A stretch of DNA of 64,000 nt from Isoetes taiwanensis (Eukaryota; Streptophyta; Lycopodiopsida; Isoetales; Isoetaceae). Each line of letters begins with the position of its first letter. Positions within the stretch are counted from its first letter, which is position 1. The notes under the pieces were generated by a model. The model was given only the letters and a program-made list of their open reading frames with translations, was not told the origin of the DNA and made no database searches. The translations under genes and the position numbers were made by a program. This document shows, piece after piece, positions 28,496-38,174 of this stretch. The stretch is taken from NCBI GenBank assembly GCA_021234155.1, contig JAJEKV010000012.1, forward strand, positions 5,087,789 through 5,151,788, given 5' to 3'.

Positions 28496-31165
28496 GAAGG
28501 AAGGAAGGAAGGAAGGAAGTTTATTTTAACGTCCACGGAGGCCAGAGGCCTATGAGACGGTACATGCAGAGAACAGGCAAAAACGCCAAAAACCCCAACA
28601 CCAAAAACAAACAATGTAATCAGACAAGAGAACCCTACTACATTGGGATGAAAAACCCCCCACTTGGGAGGAAAACCCTAACAAGAGGCTCTCAAATACC
28701 ATGCCCCGAGAAGAGCAAGTCTGGGCCGAAATCTGCAGGATGTAAGCTCCGGTCAAGGCTACCATAGGTGATGCGAAAGTAATCGATGTATGTGTGTCGA
28801 GCATCTAAGATCGCTGTAATCGCCGGACATGGGCATATGCCGGGCAACCGCCGAGGGCATGGTGCTCATCCTCTATCACGTGCATCTCACAACACCTCCT
28901 CAGGGGATCCCGTGGCCCGCCCATTCACCCCCAAAGCAACATGTTTCAATTCGAGGTAATGGGAACCCGCCCTTATGGCAAACAATAGCTCTCCGTTTCT
29001 TCACGAGAGATGTGTGCTTTCAAGCACCGATGGGGTCCATGCTCAAGGCGGGATTAACTGAGCGTGATAGTGCTCGCCTTGGGCTTTGCAAGAGTAGAGG
29101 CATCCCACTGTGGTGGCAGCATAGCCCGCATCCAATTGCCCATTCTCAAGATCGATTGCCACCATCCGTTGGTAATCCATAGACCACCTCCTAAACCATC
29201 CCTTACATTGCTCGTGCCATACCCTCTTCAAATACCGGGGCCCCTCAAGCGTTAACAAACACGGCCTGTGAAGGGGGCAAGCGATGGTCATCCATCCCAT
29301 CCACCTTATGGAAGCAAGTAAGATGCCTGCGCAAGATAGCGTATCGTCAAAAGGCCAGAACCCCGCCTCATACAACAAAATCTGTCACGCATGCGGTGCC
29401 TTCACTCCCAAGCTATATGTCAAGAAAGCTTTCTTGCACCCTTTCCAACCTATCCCACGTATTTTTGCTAATCATTGGGCCCCAAACCTCCACCCCATAT
29501 AGCAAAGACCTGCTCGACTAAAGCCCTAAACCGGGTGTGCTCTCCTCGCCTGGATCCAGGATCTACCGGCAACACGCATTTTGCATCGCATATAAAGCCT
29601 TCCACCGCGACCGGCTCTCCTCTCCACACACTCATCCCACAAAGATGTTAGTAGTGAAATCAATTCCCGGATACTTGAAGCTCCGCGACCATCTCCACTT
29701 CCCCGCCCCCTCGTAATATAACCAGGGGATAGGGTGTTATGCAGGGACAGGATCGCGAAGCTTAGTTTTGTGCAAGTTCATCGCCATTCCCGTTGCCCCA
29801 CGTAAACCCATCGAGGGCATCCAAATGTCAGCCAGATACCGCCGGGCCATGTGGGCTAGCAAAGCTACATCATCCGGATATAGTAACCGGCTCACGAGGT
29901 CGTGATCGATAATTGCACCCCGCTCCCCATGGTGCTGCATCCACGCCTCCAAGCTATCAATGTACAACCCAAAAAGCGTTGGAGACAATGGGCAGCCCCG
30001 CTTAACTCCATATAGTGCTAGCTACCCCCGATCTTCATAAGGCGGTCAAAGATAAATCCCATCATAAAGCTGGTGCACTCCATTCTCGCAACTCCCGTGG
30101 AACTCGCAATTCTTGCAACCCTCGCCACATCATGTCTCCGGGGGCGGTGATCATATGCGCCTTAAAATCTACAAAGCAAAGAATACAAGTCTTGTCGCGC
30201 ATTTCGGCTTGCCTCCATCAACAACACTCTCAAAGTGAAGATATGGTCGGTCGTGGAGTGAGTGGGCTTAAAGCCCGCCTCGCCAATTGCCCCGCACCCC
30301 CGCCTCCTCGCCCACTTAGTAAAGTTTCTTCTCCACCACCGCCAGAGCTTTGCAAACATGAAGCTTAATATAATCATCCTGGGTAATTCACGGGCTCATC
30401 CAGATACCAGCTTTATGAACAAGAACAACCTTACTAACCATCCACTCCTCGGGAGCCCCTCGCCGAGCCCGGGTTAATGATCACCGCCGGGGGCCCTACA
30501 CGGATGGGCCACCCCATTTCAACAAATTTACCGCGGCCCTGTAAATCCTTTGCCTTGCCATTCGCCGGATGTTCGAGACCCTGCTGGACATCCTCCCGCG
30601 TGAGCTGCAGCACCTCTCCTACCTGATCCGGGACCCTGGCATTAGCTCCTGGGGGGTCATATAACTCCTCCAAGCGGTGCATCCATTGCTCCACACTTAC
30701 ATTACCAGCCACCTGGCGCTTCTTGTATAACACCTTACGCCAAAAAGCTTTTGGCTCTGCCATGAGCATGTCAAACAAGCGCTCCTGGGTTTCTGCCATG
30801 TATCTCCCCTTCTTGGCTTTTAGGAAGAGCTTATAGTCTTGCAGGGCCTCGAGGCGCGAATCGTGGATCTATGACCAAGCGCAGCTGGCTCTTTAGAGCC
30901 TTGCAATCAGCATCAAACCACGGGTTCTCAGGAAAATGCGCGGTGTCCCTCCTTGGAGGGCCCTTCACTGCAAAGGAAGCCTCAGCAGCTGCAAGCAGCG
31001 CCCTCACCAGCCATGCACACCTGTCTTGCAGTGTGTAGAAGCTATCAAACCCCTGTAACTCCCGCACCAACATGCATTCATAATCGCCCCTCGCTTCGAT
31101 AGCGTGGGATGTATGGTAACCCTCCACGCCCCCTTTGCGGTGTCTCCACTATTGAGTGCTCCCAA
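28496..31165 (-). mobile_element. Minus-strand LINE, 3' part (interrupted by LTR element)
   Basis: Reverse transcriptase part of a decayed LINE. The 3' end is at the left: a (TTCC)n tail at 28496-28518, then TTTATTTTAACGTCCACGG. Reading right to left on the minus strand: GALNSGD at about 31160, ESFAVKGPPRR..WFDADCK near 30950, KGFWRKVLYKK-like sequence near 30730, a GFKPTHSTTDHIF block near 30270, SPTLFGLYID near 29960 and YPDDVALLAH near 29880. Frames are broken throughout. The missing 5' part continues at 44487-45146 beyond the LTR retrotransposon. Confidence 0.8.
31161..31165. repeat. Target site duplication CCCAA, left
   Basis: CCCAA directly precedes the 5' LTR and is repeated at 44482-44486 directly after the 3' LTR. 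Confidence 0.85.
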
Positions 31166-32770
31166 TGTGACGTTCCAGCATAATATACGCTTCCAATACG
31201 TATATTATACTGCCACGTCACCCGTACATGTCACGGATGACATGTACTCGCGAGACGTATAAGGTTGCACCTAGGGAGCAAGAGTTGCACCTAGGGGGCA
31301 ACATTGAATGTTGTGCATGTTAAATAAACATACACAATAAATAACCCCATGGACCCCATTGCCAATTGGCTAAATCCCATTTGGCCAATGTCTAACCTAA
31401 CCCTAAGGGTTCTATATAAGGGCTAAAACCCTAGACCCTAGCTCTCTTTTCGTTTTGACCATTTAGGGTTTTTCTAGAGTTCCTTCCCATTTTCGCATTT
31501 AGGGTTCTCTTGGGCCATTTCGCCAAGGTAGGACCCCACCGCATTGTTAGGCTCTGGAAAGCCGGATTTGCACAACAGATTATCGAGTAGCAGCCATCGT
31601 TCACAAGATCAGGAGTATGGACGCCTTCCAAGGATCAGGAGCGAGTCGAGGAGCAGGTATCTAGTCATTCTGTTGTGCAAAACCGTCTTTGGGCATGGCA
31701 ATATGCCGGTTTAGCATGTTAGATCATCTCTAGAGGCCTTATAGATCCCGAAATCTGAAGCTCTAACAAAGGAACCTAACTCGTTATGTAGTTAGTTAGT
31801 TTAGATGTTATTTTCTATTTCAGTTAGATGATGATGGATGTATTTCACTGGATCTCCATGTATGGGGAAAGGGGGTAGAGACCCAAAGCCGTGTAGTAGA
31901 TGTTCCTAGCATAGCACCTTAGTTCCTCGCTACATGCCCGCCCGTACGTGGAGCCCGCCTCGGTTGTGGGGTGAAGGGGCTAGGCCGGGTTGATAAGGAG
32001 GAACTTGTCTCATCACGGACCGACCCCTCGTAGTAAGGCTCATCGGGGTCTCCGTGGGCTAGGCTTAATGGCTTGTCACCGCTGCGTGTGGGCAAGGCAT
32101 GAGCTCGACACTGTGGGGTGGTGGATATGACCTTCCAATGAGTTCAAGTCGAATAAGGGCAAAGGGCCCCTCTAGCCCTGCGGATGAGCATGGATGCCTC
32201 CGGAGGAGATGCAACTCTCTTCCCCGCCTCATCGGGCTGGGGAGATGCAACCCGCCAGTAGTAGCCCCTCCGGCTATTCACCCCAAAGCAGCTACGGTTA
32301 AGTCCCAACACTTTTCACCTACTACTCGCAAAGTGTGCACGGAGGGGCGGGATGGAGTGGACTACCCTAAGCCATGTTCTATGCCGCCCAAATCCATTGC
32401 CATGAATTCCCGCCCGTCAAGAATCTAACTCGAGGCCTAGCCGCCACCACCCCTTGAGTCCGATCCCCCGGCAGGATCTTCCCTTGTTATTGTTGATATG
32501 AAGGTATGGTTATCTCTCGTGATATTGCTATCTCTATGGTGATTGTATTTGTATATTGTTAGTTGTGCTCACGCTTGTTTGTTCACGCTCAAGCAGATAG
32601 GTCAATCTCCGAAGGAAGGCGGGTGAATGACACATCCACTCTTCCCTTGCCGGGCTCATCCCCGTGGGAGTAGAGTCAGTGGATGGCCCCGCCAAGCAAA
32701 CCGCGGCCAGGGGAATGCTCCTCCTTCAATACGATGGCGCGCGGCATCGATAAGGAGTAGGGGACGCCCA
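31166..32770 (+). repeat. 5' LTR
   Basis: Starts TGTGACGTTCC and ends around GGGGACGCCCA; the expected CGTCACA terminus is altered. Same order as the 3' LTR with many small indels, concentrated after about 32000. It contains a TATA-like box and the perfect inverted repeat GTACATGTCA/TGACATGTAC at 31224-31247 next to an ACGT-core CCACGTCA motif. Confidence 0.9.
31411..31420 (+). promoter_or_regulatory. TATA-like box of the 5' LTR
   Basis: TCTATATAAG, conserved in the 3' LTR at 43127-43136. The likely U3 core promoter. It is followed by several AACCCTA/ACCCTAG motifs common in plant promoters. Confidence 0.6.
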
Positions 32771-32773
32771 AGC

Positions 32774-32784
32774 TGGTATCGAGC
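32774..32784 (+). promoter_or_regulatory. Primer binding site (initiator Met tRNA)
   Basis: TGGTATCGAGC a few bases after the 5' LTR. It matches TGGTATCAGAGC, the complement of the plant initiator Met tRNA 3' end, apart from one missing A. Confidence 0.75.
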
Positions 32785-33371
32785 ATGATCTTGGCGCCAA
32801 GATCGAGCACCGCCATTTCTCCCTTAGGACTAACGGAGATTCAAGCCTTGGGGTACGACCACCCAAGCAAGAGCTCAAACATTGGGAAATTTTTTCCAAT
32901 ACTAGTGTAGAACATAGCTCCATGCTAGGTTGCTAGTGGATTATAGCTTCAACCCAACCTAAAATATCTAAAGCAGGCCACCCCATTAGAGTGCGCCTGT
33001 GCTCATTCGGTTTGTAATCCAACCGACCTCGGCGCCCAGGTGAGTGGTTGACTCCCTTTGACCTAATTAGGTGTATAAATTAATTAAACCAATAGCGAGT
33101 TTGGGTTATCCCCTTAGTCCTAGCCAGCCTTTGTATTTTATAACACTAAACAAACCCCCTCAGAATTGTAAAATAGCCTCAAAAAAGCAGTTGACCCCTC
33201 ACAGTGCCCCGCTTGTTCGAATTGCAATCCAATTTGGTCCCGGCGCACTGTGTGAGTGGTGGATGTTTATGGTATAATAAACCCCAAATGAACCTCTCAT
33301 AACTTCGCTAATGTCCTAGTTTTCTTTTCCCCCATATGAATTGCAGGTCCCAACCCTAAATCCCACCTCCC

Positions 33372-33379
33372 TATAAATA
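33372..33379 (+). promoter_or_regulatory. Internal TATA box upstream of the H3-like gene
   Basis: TATAAATA about 109 bp before the MARTKQTARK start codon, in a CCTCCCTATAAATAGGC context typical of plant core promoters. Confidence 0.55.
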
Positions 33380-33480
33380 GGCAATTAGGGTTTCTATTCT
33401 ATCCCCACCATTCCCGGAGAACAGCTCGCCCAAGAGGACGATCTTCAGGCGCCAGAGCTCGAAACTCGTCAAACAAAAGC

Positions 33481-34645
33481 ATGGCACGGACGAAACAAAC
33501 TGCACGCAAGGTTATGCCACCCGCACGTAGAAGAGGAGGCACCTGTAGAACCACCTAACCCTAACCCCGAAGAGCAAGAACAGGTATCGGAGCGGGTTGA
33601 CTGGGAGATGGACGCGGCGGAGGAATTGAGAAGGGAGCTGGAGAGGGAGATCTTCGGGATGATTTAAGAACCGTAACCAGCAAACTGCAACTGCAACTGC
33701 AACTGCAACTGCAACCAAAGAAGCCAAGAGGAAAAGAGAGGAAGGCCAACCAAGAAATCAAAGGCTGAGCTTGCAAGGAAAAGAAGAGCGGCGAAAAAGA
33801 GGAGGGAGGAGAAGAAATGTAAAAGGGAAGAAAGGAGGAAGCGCAAAGAGGAGCGGGAGAGGGTAAGAGCAGAGAAAGGCAAGAACCCGGAGGAGCCGGC
33901 GAAGAAACCAAAGAAGAAGAAGACACCGGCCATAGGAGTGACCATACAGGAGCCGGATCCTGAGAAGCCTCCATCTTCGGCCCGACCAATCACGTGAGGA
34001 AGCGAGAAGACCTGACCTGGCGGAGGGTTCGGGACCCTCAAACCCAGCCACCGAAGTCGAAGACTATGTGGCCAATGCACCGCCCTACCCTAGGTGGCCG
34101 TCACCGAAGCACCCCAGTGATAACACCAAGAAACCGAGGCCGCAAAGGGAGTCGTATGTGTTGAAACATGACTTGAAGTACCGGAAGGAATTGAAGGAGT
34201 ACACTTCGTACAGGAAAATGTATGAAGACTATTCCAAATATTATGAAGAACACAGGGTGAGGATCATCGAGGGAGGTCGGCCGACGAAGAAAAACACATT
34301 GAAGCCACCACCGGAACCGCCAACCCCTCCGAAGAAGCCGATGAAGAGGCGGGCGGACTCAAAATTCGCAAAGGCGGCCCAAGAAATTAAGCACTTCCAA
34401 CAGAGCTATGGCTTTCTCATCCCCAGAGCCTCCTTTGCACGTCTTACGCTGAAATTTTACGTGAGTACTAACCCCCACTAAACGAAGTCACGGACGACAC
34501 GCTGCTTGCATTGCAGAGGCGCTTCTGAGCAGCACATCGCATAACCGCTCAAGACTCTATTGCATGTGCTCAGCACGCCAAGAGAGTAACTTGTATGCCC
34601 AAAGATATGAGGCTAGCTCAGTATATTAAGAAGGAGCCCTTTTGA
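33481..34645 (+). pseudogene. Histone H3-like protein with long insert, encoded by the LTR retrotransposon (frameshifted)
   Basis: The ATG at 33481 (context AAGCATGGC) begins MARTKQTARK, identical to the first ten residues of histone H3, with Lys4 and Lys9. The frame then shifts several times. The middle, about 250 codons against some 45 in a normal H3 tail, is acidic, then a CAACTG microsatellite (33690-33715), then strongly basic with a KRGRPTKK AT-hook-like motif, then Pro-rich. The histone fold follows: QEIKHFQQSYGFLIPRASFA resembles the alpha-N region (REIRKYQKSTELLI), then DDTLLALQ as alpha-2 start. HAKRVTCMPKDMRLAQ with a 16-residue end stops at the H3 C-terminus (34645). An in-frame TGA lies at 34526-34528. 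LIPRASF recalls CENH3 more than canonical H3. No introns, so a processed capture is possible. Confidence 0.85.
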
Positions 34646-35399
34646 ACTATTGTAAATAACCTTTTCTCTAGTATAAGTTTGTAGTTGATAAAAAGGGATG
34701 CATTACCACTCAGATTTAGAAAATCAAAAATTTGGAAATTAAAACCAAGCATTTTGTCCCCACCCACACCGAGTGCGCCCCAACCAGTTCGGTTTGCAAA
34801 CCGACTCGCTCGGGGCGACCGTGGTGAGTGGTCGAGCATGGTTTGGTGCCAAATCTTGCCTAAATGCAGAAAGTAGGTATGCCATTTGACTCAGCTCGCC
34901 TTAATTAGTAAGATTTGATCCTTAGTTTGTCAAAATTGGCCCATGCCAAGCCAAATGGAGCTCCACCCCTCACAGAGTGCCCAGACCCATTTGGTTTGGA
35001 ATCCGAACGACTGGCAAGATCGGTGAGTGGTCACCCCAATCTAGCCCAAAACTTGCCCAAATGAGGCTTAGTAAAGGCTCAATCCCGACATTATCTCAAG
35101 GAGATATCCGTGATTATATCCTTAGTTCTCCGTGATTAGCATCATTATTGACCTAAATAGGAGCCCACCCCTCACAGAGTGCCTGCACCAATTCGGGTTT
35201 GCAAAACCGATGCGACCTCAAGAAAGCGGTGAGTGGCCACGCCCGAATTGACCCAGATTGCCCTTAGACGAACCAAAATTTTTGCCTAGGGACCCTTAGA
35301 ATTTGTTCCCAAGCTCAGTTAGCCTATGAAATATACCTCTAGACCCTAGAAACTCAGAGAACTCCAAACCTAAAATTTCTCCAAAATTAGGGTTTTGCC

Positions 35400-35407
35400 T
35401 ATAAATG
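35400..35407 (+). promoter_or_regulatory. Internal TATA box upstream of the accessory ORF
   Basis: TATAAATG in GGGTTTTGCCTATAAATGG, about 118 bp before the ATG at 35518. This is nearly the same spacing as for the H3-like gene. Confidence 0.5.
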
Positions 35408-35517
35408 GAACCCCAAGTGTCATTTGCACTTTACACCCTCGGCCGCAAGCCCCAGCGATCTCTCAGGCCCTTAGGGCGCTTTCCCATCTGTTTATCAACC
35501 CCAGTTCCTCAGTTATC

Positions 35518-37042
35518 ATGGCCACTTCTACATTCAAGCGATGGTACAGCGCCACAGCTCACGTGGCTGAAGCTGACATAGAATCTGTCTTCAGTGTCTT
35601 CCAGAAGGAACTCGACATTGAAGCTACCATCAACGCTACTCCCTTCTACCAGAGCATCATGTCTGAGTTCCACGCCAAGATAGGACCATCTTTGGTAGAA
35701 CTTCCACCTTGTATAGGGTATTTTGCACCCAACACGGCCCTCAAGTCAGCTCTGCAAGATATCCCCAACGTCGATAAGTATCTAGAGAATAAAGCAGTCC
35801 GTCTTCCCAACTACATGTCCATCTCTGCTAATAGGAGGAGATACTTCTCCTATACAGCAGCTGTAGCCATTTTTCTATCTCTTCGGGGTCAAACCCAGAT
35901 AGGGGAACCCTCAGTTCAGCCTTTAGAAGTTGAACCCATAGCCATGGCAGCAGCAGAGGAGGAACGGATGCGCCTCGAGTACGAGCAAGAAGAGGAAGAA
36001 GATGAAGAAGAGGAGGAATATGAATCGGACCCGGAAGACCTGGACCTGGAGCAAGAGAGGCAGCAGGCGGATCAGCAGATCCAAAGCTTCGAGGAAGGAT
36101 TAAGAGCAACCAGAAGAGCCCCACCACTTGGGCAGGGAATTACAAGCTTGACGCCAGTATTCATAGCAGGCGAGGCATACCTAACCCTCCATGACATTAA
36201 GAATCTTCCACAATGCCGCGACAGAGGCCTTAGGGTGGATGAGATTTTGCATCTCCTACGACAGCAAGCAGACCTCGACGACTTCATCGATCGAGAAGCT
36301 CAGGATTTCCCTATCAAAGATAAGAGAAGCCGGGACATTCACCCGGCGAGACATCATCGACATAGAGGCGTATGCAAGCATCAAAGAGATGATGATGGCA
36401 GAAGCGGACTTGCCCTCGGAGGAAGAGTTCATGGCAATTCAGGAACAAATGGGAATCAGGGGCAAGTCCACATCAGCACTCTTACCCAGCTCGCCGGCAC
36501 CAATCTTAAAGCAGCATGGAGGCAGCATCAATTTGAGGAAACTGGTGCACCAGGATTTCCGAGAGCTAGAAGAAGTACAGGTAGACGACTTCGCGGGAAG
36601 GCATAGGGCAACTTCCTCGTCTACCGAAGAAACAGGGCATGATAAAGCACTTAGATACTACCTGCCGTTGTTGCTGGATGGAAGAATAGCAGTTATCCAC
36701 CGCCAATTTAGCCCACGAGGCGAAGAAGGGGTTTTTATGCTTATCGCTCTCTCAGGGTTTGGACATCATGCTCGATTAGCGCCAAACATCGACCATGTTA
36801 TCCTGATCAAGAGAGCGATTGCATTAACTATCTTCGACTTCGCAATTCCTTACAGACGACAGGGCAGGTTGGCAGTGACAGCCGCATACACATCAGAAAG
36901 AAGAATTGAAGACATAGAGGCAGCACTCCAAGGAGGAACAACAACAAACATCCTCAGGAATTTAGGCGGGTCAATAGGTACGGCCCAAGTGAAGAAATTT
37001 TTGGAGGACCACCCTGACTACCTCAAGAAATTCCAGGAATAA
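35518..37042 (+). CDS. Accessory ORF of unknown function before gag (one frameshift)
   Basis: The start ATG at 35518 (TATCATGGCC) gives MATSTFKRWYSATAHVAEAD. The frame runs to about 36330 and continues with one frameshift (KDKRSREAGTFTRRDIIDIE) to the stop at 37042, about 508 residues. The first 140 residues look globular (FQKELDIEATINATPFYQSI). A long Glu/Asp-rich stretch follows at about 35950-36060. The last 200 residues look globular again (HDKALRYYLPLLLDGRIAVI, GFGHHARLAPNIDHVILIKR). I recognise no family. It is not the gag, which follows 140 bp later. It may be an env-position-like extra protein or a host gene capture. Confidence 0.6.
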
Positions 37043-37184
37043 AAGTTTTATTACATATTTTGCATGTAAAAGTAATAGTATATATATGAATATAAATTAT
37101 GACCATAAATGTGTCTCTATTATACAATTGTTCCCTCAAATTTCGTAAGCAACTAAAGCAATATAACACACAAAACAAGAGCTA

Positions 37185-38174
37185 ATGATCAAAATGTACT
37201 CTAATGTGCATGCAGCTAGAGTACCTAGAAATCTTGATGAACAGAGGCAACGAGAACAAGAGCGTACGCCACCAAGGCGCTTCCAGCCGAGAAATCTGCG
37301 TCCAGAGTTTGAAGCAGTAACACCGGAGGAAGAGCTATCCCAGATCAGATCCGACATCCACGACATAAGAGCATTGCTAGCAGGGGCAGCAGGAGCAGGG
37401 GGGCAAGATCAGAATGTTCCCTTACCTGAAACACCAGCTGGCCGGACAGTGCACCAGAGAAAGAGAAGCCGAAGGAGAAGATCTCCTAGTTCAGGGTCCT
37501 CGGACTCTAGCACAGACACGGACTCGGAATCAGAAGAATCAGGGGAACAGAGACGAGTACGCAGGGAGAACCCAAACCGTGACAGAGATAGAACACACTC
37601 TGATTATCAGAAGAAGGTTGATTCCACGCTTAGCAATGTGTGGAAAGCCAGAAAGTTAGAACAGTTCTCAGGAGACAACAGATCCGGAATGGAAGCGGAA
37701 GCTTGGCTCGACGAGATGAGCGAGTATGGGAACGCGTACGGCATGAAGGATAAGGACAAAGGCAGAGTAGCCACAGCAAACCTCAAGGGGGCAGCCAGAA
37801 TATGGTGGAAGGGATACGCAAAAGCACATGGGCTGAGTAGAGACAGTTGCAAGTTCAGAAAATTTGCTAAAGCATTCAAACACCATTACGTGCCAAGGGA
37901 ACATAAGTGCAACATGATGCAACAGTTCTACAGGTTGCAGCAAGGCAACAAATCAGTCCAGAAGTACACAGAGGAATTTATGAGACTGAGACTATATGTA
38001 CCAAAACTAAGTGAAAGACACGCAGTAGAGGGTTATATCGAGGGGCTGAATGAAGAAATCCGCAAGCTTGTTAGGGCAATAAACCCCAAGATCAGAAGCA
38101 GAATCCAAGGCAGTAAGTTTGCAAGGGACCGGACCGCAAGAGCATACTCCAAGGCAGCAATATTTCCAGGATAA
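37185..38174 (+). CDS. gag: Gag polyprotein (capsid part)
   Basis: ATG at 37185. The N-terminal 140 residues are charged, with an RS/SD-rich stretch ([17 protein letters not shown]). From about residue 160 there is a retrotransposon gag domain: [72 protein letters not shown]. The zinc knuckle [14 protein letters not shown] follows in the next frame at about 38403-38446, so gag and pol were once one frame or joined by a shift near 38110-38170. The protein forms the particle that packages element RNA. Confidence 0.88.
   Translation: MIKMYSNVHAARVPRNLDEQRQREQERTPPRRFQPRNLRPEFEAVTPEEELSQIRSDIHDIRALLAGAAGAGGQDQNVPLPETPAGRTVHQRKRSRRRRSPSSGSSDSSTDTDSESEESGEQRRVRRENPNRDRDRTHSDYQKKVDSTLSNVWKARKLEQFSGDNRSGMEAEAWLDEMSEYGNAYGMKDKDKGRVATANLKGAARIWWKGYAKAHGLSRDSCKFRKFAKAFKHHYVPREHKCNMMQQFYRLQQGNKSVQKYTEEFMRLRLYVPKLSERHAVEGYIEGLNEEIRKLVRAINPKIRSRIQGSKFARDRTARAYSKAAIFPG

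Larger units (their letters stand above)
32978..35240 (+). repeat. Five copies of a structured ~75-bp leader repeat
   Basis: Copies lie at about 32978-33052, 33192-33265, 34760-34836, 34962-35034 and 35164-35240. Each has the plan CACCCCTCACAGAGTGC, then a TTCGGTTTGCAAACCGA-like inner stem, then CGGTGAGTGGTC, whose GTGAGTGG complements the opening CCNCTCAC. Two copies precede the TATA box at 33372 and three precede the one at 35400. Diverged copies keep the stem symmetry, which hints at selection on structure. Confidence 0.7.

Noticed and set aside
33512-34080. Long minus-strand ORFs (SCSCSC, LQLQLQ)
   Set aside because: Antisense of the low-complexity insert of the H3-like gene; the plus strand carries the recognisable histone sequence.
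34459-34516. Possible 58-bp intron (GTGAGT...TTGCAG) in the H3-like gene
   Set aside because: Too short for a plant intron, and it would remove TLLALQ, which matches the H3 alpha-2 start.
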